Under the pieces are notes generated by a model. The model saw only the letters and a program-made list of their open reading frames with translations. It was not told the DNA's origin and made no database searches. Positions 1 to 6,491 of a DNA stretch of 6,749 nucleotides are shown here, one piece after another. Source of the DNA: Clostridiales bacterium (GTDB lineage: Bacteria > Bacillota > Clostridia > Oscillospirales > Ruminococcaceae); assembly GCA_012523875.1 (NCBI GenBank), contig JAAYSW010000010.1:1-6749 (forward strand), written 5' to 3'. The position numbers were made by a program, and so were the translations under genes. The first letter of the stretch is position 1. Every line of letters begins with the position of its first letter.

Positions 1-759
1 ACTGAACAGGCTAGCTCAATTGAAGAACTTTCAGCATCAATCAATGAAATTGCTGTACAAGTTAAGGAAAATGCCGATAATGTTAATACCGCTACAAAAT
101 ATGTAAATGAAACTATTGATGTTATAGTTGAAAGCACTAATGAAATGAATAATATGCTCGCTGCAATGAATGATATTAATAATTCATCTAATGAAATTGC
201 TAAAATTATTAAGGTTATTGATGATATTGCATTCCAAACAAATATTCTTGCTCTTAATGCAGCTGTTGAAGCGGCTAGGGCAGGTACTGCTGGCAAGGGG
301 TTCGCTGTTGTCGCTGATGAGGTAAGAAACCTTGCACTAAAAAGTGCAGATGCCGCAAAACAAACAACAGCATTAATTGAAAATTCAATAGCAACTGTTC
401 AACATGGCTCAAGCTTAGCAGAAAAGGCTGCTGGCTCACTTGAGGTAGTTGCAACTAAATCAAACCTTGTTGGCGAAACTATCGAACATGTTCTAGTGGC
501 ATCAAATGAACAGGCACAATCTATCGAACAGATTAATACTGGTGTTGAACAAATTTCTTCCGTTGTTCAAACCAATTCAGCAACAGCTGAAGAAAGTGCT
601 GCTGCTAGTGAGGAATTATCAGGACAAGCTGATATGCTTAAAAATCTCGTTTCTGAGTTTAGATTAAAAAATTCAAGAAACAGAAAACCCTCATCCCTAG
701 CCAGCCCTAAACATATAGATTTTCCTAAAATTGATTTAGGCGAAAACGATAAGTATTAA
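1..759 (+). CDS. Methyl-accepting chemotaxis protein, C-terminal signalling domain (5' end outside window)
   Basis: The reading frame is open from base 1, so only the last 252 residues are present; sensor, membrane segments and HAMP domain lie upstream. The part seen is the cytoplasmic helical hairpin that binds CheW and CheA. Residues 2-20 (EQASSIEELSASINE) match the first methylation helix, residues 75-115 are the highly conserved hairpin tip (IAFQTNILALNAAVEAARAG, then GKGFAVVADEVRNLA), and about residues 195-215 (SATAEESAAASEEL) are the second methylation helix. From memory, both helices align without gaps to E. coli Tsr, which points to the 36-heptad class. The tip has AGTAGKGF where many receptors have AGE. 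A polar tail of about 30 residues ends in GENDKY and lacks the aromatic CheR-binding pentapeptide. The ligand cannot be told. It probably works with the cheA operon that starts 84 bases downstream. Confidence 0.96.
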   Translation, partial: TEQASSIEELSASINEIAVQVKENADNVNTATKYVNETIDVIVESTNEMNNMLAAMNDINNSSNEIAKIIKVIDDIAFQTNILALNAAVEAARAGTAGKGFAVVADEVRNLALKSADAAKQTTALIENSIATVQHGSSLAEKAAGSLEVVATKSNLVGETIEHVLVASNEQAQSIEQINTGVEQISSVVQTNSATAEESAAASEELSGQADMLKNLVSEFRLKNSRNRKPSSLASPKHIDFPKIDLGENDKY

Positions 760-775
760 TTTTTCTATAAACTCT

Positions 776-804
776 TTTAGTCTTATTAAAATGAAATGTA
801 TGAT
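776..804 (+). promoter_or_regulatory. Possible sigma-A type promoter in the MCP-cheA gap
   Basis: The 84-base gap (760-843) is about 19% G+C, far below the flanking genes. It holds a TATGAT hexamer at 799-804 (5 of 6 to the -10 consensus). The hexamer TTTAGT lies 17 bases upstream at 776-781 and is a poor -35 (3 of 6). A second weak -10-like site, TATACT, is at 817-822. I see no sigma-28 flagellar promoter (TAAA, about 15 bases, GCCGATAA) and no terminator hairpin here. In DNA this AT-rich such matches arise by chance, so readthrough from the receptor gene is equally possible. Confidence 0.2.
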
Positions 805-833
805 AAATAATTATTTTATACTAATATTTGGGT

Positions 834-839
834 AGGTGA
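834..839 (+). promoter_or_regulatory. Ribosome binding site of cheA
   Basis: AGGTGA lies 4 bases before the ATG at 844 and matches the right-hand part of the AGGAGGTGA anti-SD complement, for which short spacing is normal. It favours ATG 844 over the in-frame ATG 865 (residue 8), which has only AGGA directly abutting it. Confidence 0.7.
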
Positions 840-843
840 AACT

Positions 844-2997
844 ATGGCAAGATTTGAAGCAGGAATGGAAAGTATGGTTGAAGTATTTATTTACGAAACC
901 ACTACTCTCCTTGAACAGCTCGATCAAATTCTCATTAAAACAGAAAGTAATAATGGTTTCGGCGATGAGGATATTAACGAAATTTTTCGTATAATGCATA
1001 CAATTAAGGGTAGTTCCGCTATGATGGGGCTTTCAAATATGTCCGCCCTCGCACATAGTATGGAGGATATGTTCTTCATAATTCGTGAGGAAAAACCTTA
1101 TATCTTATCTATTGGAACACTTTATGATTTAGTTTTTACAGCATCAGATTTGCTGAAAGCAGAAGTTGAAATAGCTCAAGATGAAGATTATACCCCAGCA
1201 GATTTTAGCGAACATATTGAGAAGATCGAATCCTTTGTGGCTATTCTTAAAGAAGGTAGCGAAACTAATCCTGAACAGTTATTGACTACTTCGCTAGAAG
1301 ATTCTGAAATAGAAACAAGTACCCATAATTCTAATATAATCTCTGTAAGGGTATTTTTTGATGATGATAGCGAAATGGAGAATCTTAGGTCACTTCTTCT
1401 TATTAAAAAGATTAAAGATGATTGTTTGGAACTTGAATATGAGCCTTCTGATATAGAAACTAATCCCGATTCATCAAGAATTATTGTTGATAATGGTTTT
1501 ATTATAAGATTCAAACCCCTTAATGATGAATCGTTTATATTTAAGGCTATTGAGGATTCAGTCAGCGTAAAATCTTATGAGGTTATTGAGGATAATCTTG
1601 CCGAAGCTTTGCCAGATTATATTGATTTAGAACCTACCGCAGAAGAAGAAAATATAGCAATAGATATAGAAAAAAGTGAAACTATTTCTAATCAAACTAA
1701 GACTAAAGTTGAAACTACTAAAGATGCTGAATCAAAAGATGATGCAAAGGAAAAGATTGATATACCGAAAAGTGCTGACCAAATTAATAATCTTCTCTCA
1801 AAAACGCAAGGCTCAAGGGGCAAACAAAACCTTATAAGCGTGAATCTGAATAAATTAGATGAATTGCTTGATATGGTTGGTGAAATTGTCATCACTGAAG
1901 CTATGGTAACCTCAAGTGCGGATTTAAAGGGATTAGAACTTGATAGCTTCCATAAATCTGCAAGACAGCTTAGAAAACTTACTGATGAACTTCAAGATAT
2001 TGTAATGTCAATAAGAATGGTTCCTCTCTCGGGTGTTTTTAATAAGATGAGAAGAGTTGTCCGTGATATGAAAGTAAAACTTAATAAGGATGTTAATCTT
2101 GTTTTTGAAGGTGGAGAAACTGAGGTTGATAAGGGTGTAATCGATAACCTTAATGACCCACTTATGCATATGGTTAGAAACTCTATGGACCATGGCATCG
2201 AAGATGATCCACAGAAAAGAATTAAACTTGGCAAACCTGAGAAGGGTACAGTTACTTTATCAGCATATAATGCTTCTGGTGAAGTTATAATCGTTGTTGC
2301 GGATGATGGTGCAGGAATAGATAGCGAAAGGGTTCTTGAAAAGGCAAAGAAAAACGGGTTACTTACAAAGCCTGAATCCGAATATACTAATAAAGAAATT
2401 TTCAATATGATTATGCAACCTGGATTTTCAACTAACGAACAAGTTACTGAATTTTCTGGGCGTGGTGTTGGAATGGATGTTGTGCGTAAGAATATAGAGA
2501 AAATCGGTGGTACTGTTTCTGTCGATAGTAAGGATGGCGTTGGTACTAGCTTTATTGTAAAAATTCCACTCTCACTTGCTATAGTTGGAGGTATTGAAAT
2601 TTCAGTTGGAACATCAATCTTTACTATACCTATCAACTCCGTAAAGGAATCATTTAAACTAAACCAAAATCAACTCATACGTGATGTGTCAGGCGAAGAA
2701 ATGGTCATGATTAGGGGGAAGTGTTATCCACTTATACGCCTATATGAATATTATGGGCTTACCCCTAAATCCACTGATGTTTTTGATGGAATGGTTATTC
2801 TTGTTGAGGGCGGTGGCAAACTTGCTTGTCTTCTAGCTGATGAACTTATTGGCGAACAACAGGTTGTTGTTAAGCCGTTCTCACCTTTATTTAATCGCTA
2901 TAATGTAAAGCAAAATGGAATGGCAGGATGTACTATTCTTGGTGATGGAAGTATTACTATAATACTTGATATTAACAACATCATTCATGAGCAATAA
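844..2997 (+). CDS. cheA: Chemotaxis histidine kinase CheA
   Basis: Cytoplasmic kinase of the receptor-CheW-CheA array; it autophosphorylates and passes phosphate to CheB and CheY. At 717 residues it has all five domains. P1 (about 1-135) carries the phosphorylated histidine H52 in HTIKGSSAMMG. P2, the response-regulator docking domain, is about 166-251 (VRVFFDDDSEMENLRSLLL). An acidic, Lys/Thr-rich linker runs about 253-327. P3, the dimerisation helices, starts near 331 (NLNKLDELLDMVGE). P4 is the ATPase: N box with H442, R445, N446, D449 and H450; G1 box DDGAGID at 487-493; F box PGFST at 526-530; G2 box GRGVGMD at 539-545; GTSF at 567-570. P5, the CheW-like receptor coupling domain, is about 576-717. 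All catalytic motifs are intact, so it should be active. It is the first gene of the tightly packed run, and cheW starts 15 bases after its stop. Confidence 0.98.
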   Translation: MARFEAGMESMVEVFIYETTTLLEQLDQILIKTESNNGFGDEDINEIFRIMHTIKGSSAMMGLSNMSALAHSMEDMFFIIREEKPYILSIGTLYDLVFTASDLLKAEVEIAQDEDYTPADFSEHIEKIESFVAILKEGSETNPEQLLTTSLEDSEIETSTHNSNIISVRVFFDDDSEMENLRSLLLIKKIKDDCLELEYEPSDIETNPDSSRIIVDNGFIIRFKPLNDESFIFKAIEDSVSVKSYEVIEDNLAEALPDYIDLEPTAEEENIAIDIEKSETISNQTKTKVETTKDAESKDDAKEKIDIPKSADQINNLLSKTQGSRGKQNLISVNLNKLDELLDMVGEIVITEAMVTSSADLKGLELDSFHKSARQLRKLTDELQDIVMSIRMVPLSGVFNKMRRVVRDMKVKLNKDVNLVFEGGETEVDKGVIDNLNDPLMHMVRNSMDHGIEDDPQKRIKLGKPEKGTVTLSAYNASGEVIIVVADDGAGIDSERVLEKAKKNGLLTKPESEYTNKEIFNMIMQPGFSTNEQVTEFSGRGVGMDVVRKNIEKIGGTVSVDSKDGVGTSFIVKIPLSLAIVGGIEISVGTSIFTIPINSVKESFKLNQNQLIRDVSGEEMVMIRGKCYPLIRLYEYYGLTPKSTDVFDGMVILVEGGGKLACLLADELIGEQQVVVKPFSPLFNRYNVKQNGMAGCTILGDGSITIILDINNIIHEQ

Positions 2998-3012
2998 TAT
3001 GGAGGTATAAAT

Positions 3013-3477
3013 ATGAATGAAGAGCTTTACAATGAATTGGTAGCTCAGTTTAACACAGATGGTGGAGAAATTTTAATGTTTACAGTGGACCGTGTGCTTT
3101 ATGGTGTGGAAATCCAATATATTACCGAAATAATCGGAATACAACCTATCACCATAGTTCCTAGAGTTCCTAGCTATATTAAGGGAGTCATTAATATTAG
3201 GGGCAAGGTGGTACCTGTAATTAATGTTAGAAATAGATTTAGCATACCCGAAATCCCATATGACGACAGAACCTGTATTATTGTTGTTGAATTGGGTGAG
3301 ATTGTTGTTGGGCTTATCGTTGATAGGGTTAGGGAGGTTATTACCGTTAAACCAAGTGAAATTTCTTCAACACCCGATAATAATCAAAATAGTTCAAATC
3401 AATTTATTCGCAGTATAATAGAGTCTAATGATGAAATAAAACTGCTTCTTGATGTTAGGAAGCTTGTTATGGAGTGA
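3013..3477 (+). CDS. cheW: Chemotaxis adaptor CheW (first copy)
   Basis: Scaffold protein that couples receptor tips to the P5 domain of CheA. It is 154 residues, normal for the family, and consists of a single CheW domain (about 18-154) after a short N-terminal helix. It keeps the family core: FTVDRVLYGVEI opening strand region, IQPITIVPRVPSYIKG, then GVINIRGKVVPVINVR with the conserved R63-G64, DRTCIIVVE, GLIVDRVREV, and the closing LLLDVRKL with D147. A strong GGAGG at 3001-3005 lies 7 bases before the ATG, which fixes the start. Its TGA stop merges with the ribosome binding site of cheR. A second, more divergent CheW is encoded four genes along at 5431; this copy is the more canonical one and is likely the main adaptor. 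Confidence 0.97.
   Translation: MNEELYNELVAQFNTDGGEILMFTVDRVLYGVEIQYITEIIGIQPITIVPRVPSYIKGVINIRGKVVPVINVRNRFSIPEIPYDDRTCIIVVELGEIVVGLIVDRVREVITVKPSEISSTPDNNQNSSNQFIRSIIESNDEIKLLLDVRKLVME
3471..3477 (+). promoter_or_regulatory. Ribosome binding site of cheR, inside the cheW stop region
   Basis: GGAGTGA covers the last sense codon and stop codon of the first cheW and sits 5 bases before ATG 3483. It is the reason for preferring that ATG over the upstream GTG at 3474, whose best upstream purine run (AGGA, 3457-3460) is about 13 bases away. A ribosome finishing cheW would sit on this site, so the two genes are probably translationally coupled. Confidence 0.6.
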
Positions 3478-3482
3478 CAGGG

Positions 3483-4313
3483 ATGGAGCTTAAATTAAAA
3501 GATGAAGAATTTAACCGCCTTGTTAGCTTTATGCGAAATAATTATGGTATTAATCTTATAAAAAAACGTGTGCTGATAGAGGGTAGACTTTCTCATATTT
3601 TACATCAAAGAGGTTTTACGGACTATACCACATATTTAAACAATGTATTCAATGATAAAAGTGGCAAGGAAATGTCTACCCTTGTCAATAAACTTACAAC
3701 TAATCACACCTATTTTCTAAGAGAACCTGAGCATTTCGAATATATGAAACAAGTCGTACTACCGCATATTGAAGCCACTGTAAAGGATAGGGATGCACGG
3801 ATATGGTGTGCAGCATCATCAACTGGTGAAGAACCCTATACAATGGCTATGGTGATTGATGAATATTTTGGTACAAGAAAAAAGAATTGGGATTTAAGAA
3901 TTCTTGCTACTGATATTTCTACCGATGTTTTAGCAAAAGCAAGGATTGGTATTTATTCTGGGGAATCAGTAAGTACGCTCCCTGCAATTTGGCGTACCAA
4001 ATACTTTACTAAACATGGTGATGATAGTTACCGTATTTCTGACGATATCCGCAAAGAAGTTGTGTTTAAACAATTTAATCTCATGGATGATATTATAACA
4101 AAAAAACCTTTTGACCTTATTTCCTGTAGAAATGTAATGATTTATTTTGAGGGGGATACAAAAAATTCACTTGTAAAAAGGTTTTATGATGTGACCAAGG
4201 ACAAGGGGTATCTATTTATAGGGCATGCTGAAAGCATTCCTAGGAATTATTATTATACCTATATTAAACCCGCTATATATCAAAAACAAATCAAGCTAAA
4301 CAACTTGAAATAA
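3483..4313 (+). CDS. cheR: Chemotaxis protein methyltransferase CheR
   Basis: Transfers methyl groups from S-adenosylmethionine to glutamates on the receptor methylation helices, giving adaptation. It is 276 residues from ATG 3483 (279 if the GTG at 3474 is used). The N-terminal helical domain (about 1-85) includes FNRLVSFMRNNYGINL and ends in LTTNHTYFLREPEHF. The SAM-binding domain has W108 to T120 (WCAASSTGEEPYT, motif I), LATDIST after it, and the hallmark SCRNVMIYF with C215, R216 and N217. The beta-subdomain (about 170-195) has a loop some three residues shorter than in E. coli CheR, the form reported for enzymes that do not tether to a receptor pentapeptide; the receptor at 1-759 indeed lacks one. 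There is no TPR or other fused domain. It lies between cheW and its antagonist cheB. Confidence 0.97.
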   Translation: MELKLKDEEFNRLVSFMRNNYGINLIKKRVLIEGRLSHILHQRGFTDYTTYLNNVFNDKSGKEMSTLVNKLTTNHTYFLREPEHFEYMKQVVLPHIEATVKDRDARIWCAASSTGEEPYTMAMVIDEYFGTRKKNWDLRILATDISTDVLAKARIGIYSGESVSTLPAIWRTKYFTKHGDDSYRISDDIRKEVVFKQFNLMDDIITKKPFDLISCRNVMIYFEGDTKNSLVKRFYDVTKDKGYLFIGHAESIPRNYYYTYIKPAIYQKQIKLNNLK

Positions 4314-4340
4314 CATAATAATATATTAGAATATCTGTTA

Positions 4341-4358
4341 AAGGAACTCTGGTGGTGG
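4341..4358 (+). promoter_or_regulatory. Two candidate ribosome binding sites for cheB
   Basis: AAGGA at 4341-4345 is spaced 6 bases from GTG 4352, while GGTGG at 4354-4358 is spaced 5 bases from ATG 4364. Either start is possible. ATG 4364 is preferred because it gives a family-like N-terminus (MNNRKIRVLIVDDS) and uses the common start codon; GTG 4352 would add four residues (MVVN). Confidence 0.45.
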
Positions 4359-4363
4359 TAAAT

Positions 4364-5407
4364 ATGAATAACCGAAAAATAAGGGTATTAATCGTTGATG
4401 ATTCTATACTTTTTAGGGAAACACTTGCAAAACTGCTTTCATATGGAGATACCATTGAAATTGTAGGAAAAGCAGGTGATGCTTTTGAGGCTCGTGATAA
4501 GATTCTTGAGCTTCACCCTGATGTAATGACACTTGATGTCGAAATGCCTAAGATGAATGGGATTCATTTTCTTAAAAAATTAATTCCACAGTATCCTATA
4601 CCAACAGTTATCTGCTCTTCTGCACCAATTATGGCTCTGGATGCTTTGGATGCGGGTGCTGTTGATTATGTAAAAAAACCTGTTATAAAATCACCTGATG
4701 ATATGCAGGAATTTGCCAATGATTTGAAAAATAAAATTATAACGGCATCACAAGCAAAGGTACGAAATATTATTAAGTCCACAACACGATTACCATCCAT
4801 AGCTAATCTAGCACGTGGTCGAAAAGTTAATAATAAAATGGTAGTTGCAATGGGTACCTCCACCGGCGGAACAGATGCTTTACAGATTGTTCTAACAGAT
4901 ATGCCAAAACATTGCCCGCCAATTATTATTGTGCAACATATGCCTCCCGTTTTTACAAAAATGTTTGCGGAAAGGCTTAATAAAATCTGTGCAATTGAAA
5001 TTAAAGAAGCAGTAAATGGTGATCGTCTAAAAGATGGTTGTGCATTGCTCGCTCCTGGGGATTTCCATATGGAATTAAAGAAAGATTCACTTGGTTATTA
5101 TGTTAGAGTTTTTTCTGGTGAAAAGGTTTCAGGACATTGTCCATCAGTTAATGTGCTTTTTAATAGCGTTGCCGATGTTGCTGGTAAAAATGCTATCGGT
5201 GTTATCATGACTGGCATGGGGTCGGATGGGGCTACTGGATTGCTTAAAATGCGTAATGCAGGGGCATATACCATCGGGCAAAACAAGGAAACATCTGTAG
5301 TTTATGGTATGCCTATGGTAGCACATAATCTTGGTGCTTGCAGTGTGCAAACACCACTTAATAAAATTAGTGAAGTTATATGCAAAAAACTTTCTATGTG
5401 TGATTAA
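4364..5407 (+). CDS. cheB: Chemotaxis response regulator protein-glutamate methylesterase/deamidase CheB
   Basis: Removes methyl groups from receptor glutamates (and can deamidate glutamines) when phosphorylated by CheA, opposing CheR. It is 347 residues from ATG 4364 (351 from GTG 4352). The receiver domain (about 6-125) has acidic residues D12 and D13, the phosphorylated D58 in LDVEMP, S85 or S86 in the switch position and K105 before P106. The stretch between SS and GAVDY is about four residues shorter than in E. coli CheB. After a basic linker (about 128-157), the methylesterase domain (about 158-347) has the full catalytic triad: S166 in GTSTGG, H192 in QHMPP and D288 in TGMGSDGA, plus GHCPSVNVLF. 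All active-site residues are present, so it should work. A gap of 50 bases separates it from cheR. Confidence 0.97.
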   Translation: MNNRKIRVLIVDDSILFRETLAKLLSYGDTIEIVGKAGDAFEARDKILELHPDVMTLDVEMPKMNGIHFLKKLIPQYPIPTVICSSAPIMALDALDAGAVDYVKKPVIKSPDDMQEFANDLKNKIITASQAKVRNIIKSTTRLPSIANLARGRKVNNKMVVAMGTSTGGTDALQIVLTDMPKHCPPIIIVQHMPPVFTKMFAERLNKICAIEIKEAVNGDRLKDGCALLAPGDFHMELKKDSLGYYVRVFSGEKVSGHCPSVNVLFNSVADVAGKNAIGVIMTGMGSDGATGLLKMRNAGAYTIGQNKETSVVYGMPMVAHNLGACSVQTPLNKISEVICKKLSMCD

Positions 5408-5430
5408 GCTTTACAGAAAAGAGGATATAA

Positions 5431-5934
5431 ATGAGCAGTATATTAGAGAGATTTGAAGAAAAAGATGAAGATATTGTTTTGGATATTGATAAATATCTTA
5501 CCTTCTTAATTGATAATCAGTATTATGCCTTTCCAATTAAGGATGTTCGTGAAATTATCGAGATTCAACCCATTACCCAAATACCAGAATTTCCAACCTA
5601 TGCAAAGGGAATAATAGACCTCCGCAATAATGTTGTTCCCATCATTGATGTGCGTCTTCGTTTTTATAAGCCTGAAATAGAATATACCGAGCGTACCTGT
5701 ATAATTGTTCTTGATATAAGGGAAATACAAATAGGTTTCATTGTCGATACTGTCGATGAAGTTATTGATATTAGCAAGGAGAATATTTCAGCCGCACCTG
5801 CAATTACTACCGATAGGAGTACAAGGTTTATTGAGGGAATCGGACGTGTGAATTCCAAAATAATTATGTTGCTTAATGCAATGAAAATGCTTAACGAGGA
5901 AGATTTACAAGCATTTGAATTTATGAGTAAATAA
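5431..5934 (+). CDS. cheW: CheW-domain adaptor protein (second copy, divergent)
   Basis: A single CheW domain (about 20-155) in a 167-residue protein, with a charged N-terminal extension (FEEKDEDIVLDIDK) and a short C-terminal tail (EEDLQAFEFMSK). Family features are YLTFLIDNQYYAFPI, IEIQPITQIPEFPTYAKG, VVPIIDVRLRF, ERTCIIVLD and IGFIVDTVDEV. Two usually conserved positions differ: the glycine after R65 in the LRG turn is N66 (LRNNV), and the aspartate of the closing LLD motif is N149 (MLLNAMKML). The protein may feed a different receptor subset, or tune array assembly, rather than duplicate the first CheW; this is inference. GAGGA at 5421-5425 lies 5 bases before the ATG. It is the last gene of the plus-strand run, 23 bases after cheB, and is followed at once by a terminator. 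Confidence 0.94.
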   Translation: MSSILERFEEKDEDIVLDIDKYLTFLIDNQYYAFPIKDVREIIEIQPITQIPEFPTYAKGIIDLRNNVVPIIDVRLRFYKPEIEYTERTCIIVLDIREIQIGFIVDTVDEVIDISKENISAAPAITTDRSTRFIEGIGRVNSKIIMLLNAMKMLNEEDLQAFEFMSK

Positions 5935-5938
5935 AAGC

Positions 5939-5974
5939 AGCCGTAAAATCATTACCATCAATGATTTTACGGCT
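5939..5974. terminator. Bidirectional intrinsic terminator between cheW and cheD
   Basis: A perfect 15-bp inverted repeat, AGCCGTAAAATCATT paired with AATGATTTTACGGCT, encloses a 6-base loop (ACCATC, 5954-5959). It begins 4 bases after the cheW stop and ends 27 bases before the cheD stop at 6002. On the minus strand the stem is followed by GCTTTTATTTAC, a good T-rich tract; on the plus strand by TATATAATTT, a weaker one. It therefore probably ends both the cheA-cheW transcript and the cheC-cheD transcript. Confidence 0.88.
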
Positions 5975-6001
5975 TATATAATTTAAATGTATTTTGAAAG
6001 G

Positions 6002-6490
6002 CTAAAGAATTACGAGCCTACTAGATGCTGTTTTAACTTGCATCTCACCAGTTTTTATATCAAAAAAAACTGTACGCCCAAAGTTCTGTCCAGTATCTTC
6101 TGCAATTATCCTTATCCCATTAACAGAAAGCACTTTTTTTACTGCTTCAATATTTCGTTCACCAATATTAAATGTATTAATCTTCGTCTCAAACATTTGT
6201 GCTCCACCAGCAATTTTAGCAGTAATGCTAGGAAACTTTGCACCATTCCTTATCATCATCTGTAGCAGTTCCGCAATTCCAGTATCAGCATATCTCCTAA
6301 GGTTTATGGGTGAACTCGGATTCCTCACCTCCTTGCTATATGGTAGCATTATATGTGCCATACCACCAATGCCGTTACTTCGATCATGTAGGCAAATTCC
6401 CACACATGAACCCAATGCATATGTAACAAGAATATCAGGAACTTTAGCAATATTGAGATCAGAAATACCGACATTGATCATTTTGCTCAT
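6002..6490 (-). CDS. cheD: Receptor glutamine deamidase CheD
   Basis: Converts receptor glutamines to methyl-accepting glutamates, and binds CheC, which raises CheC activity on CheY-P. At 162 residues it has the usual CheD length. The active site is visible: T23, C29 (nucleophile) in VTYALGSCVGICLHD, and H45 in GGMAHIMLP, with spacing close to T. maritima CheD (T21, C27, H44). Other family motifs are INLRRYADTGI, AKIAGGAQMF, IGERNIEAV and EDTGQNFGRTVFFD. The ATG at 6490 lies 1 base after the cheC stop (TGATATG), with AGGT at 6501-6498 as probable ribosome binding site inside cheC, so the pair is translationally coupled. An alternative in-frame ATG at 6481 has no better site. It converges on the cheA operon instead of being part of it. 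Confidence 0.97.
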   Translation of the reverse strand: MSKMINVGISDLNIAKVPDILVTYALGSCVGICLHDRSNGIGGMAHIMLPYSKEVRNPSSPINLRRYADTGIAELLQMMIRNGAKFPSITAKIAGGAQMFETKINTFNIGERNIEAVKKVLSVNGIRIIAEDTGQNFGRTVFFDIKTGEMQVKTASSRLVIL

Positions 6491-6491
6491 A

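Noticed and set aside
145..147. ATG 145 as the start of a short receptor-like protein
   Set aside because: The same frame is open to base 1 and upstream codons encode the conserved first methylation helix, so the gene is cut by the window edge.
760..790. Terminator after the receptor gene
   Set aside because: There are T-rich runs but no G+C-containing inverted repeat in front of them.
1992..2636. A 214-codon open frame on the minus strand inside cheA
   Set aside because: It lies wholly opposite the conserved ATPase domain of CheA, is rich in Ser/Thr/Ile/Pro as expected from antisense of this codon use, and matches no family I recognise.
3224..3418. A 64-codon plus-strand frame inside the first cheW
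   Set aside because: It is an out-of-frame shadow of cheW with no ribosome binding site or recognisable domain.
4314..4363. Internal promoter or small gene between cheR and cheB
   Set aside because: The 50 bases are AT-rich but I see no paired -35/-10 hexamers, hairpin or open frame worth reporting.
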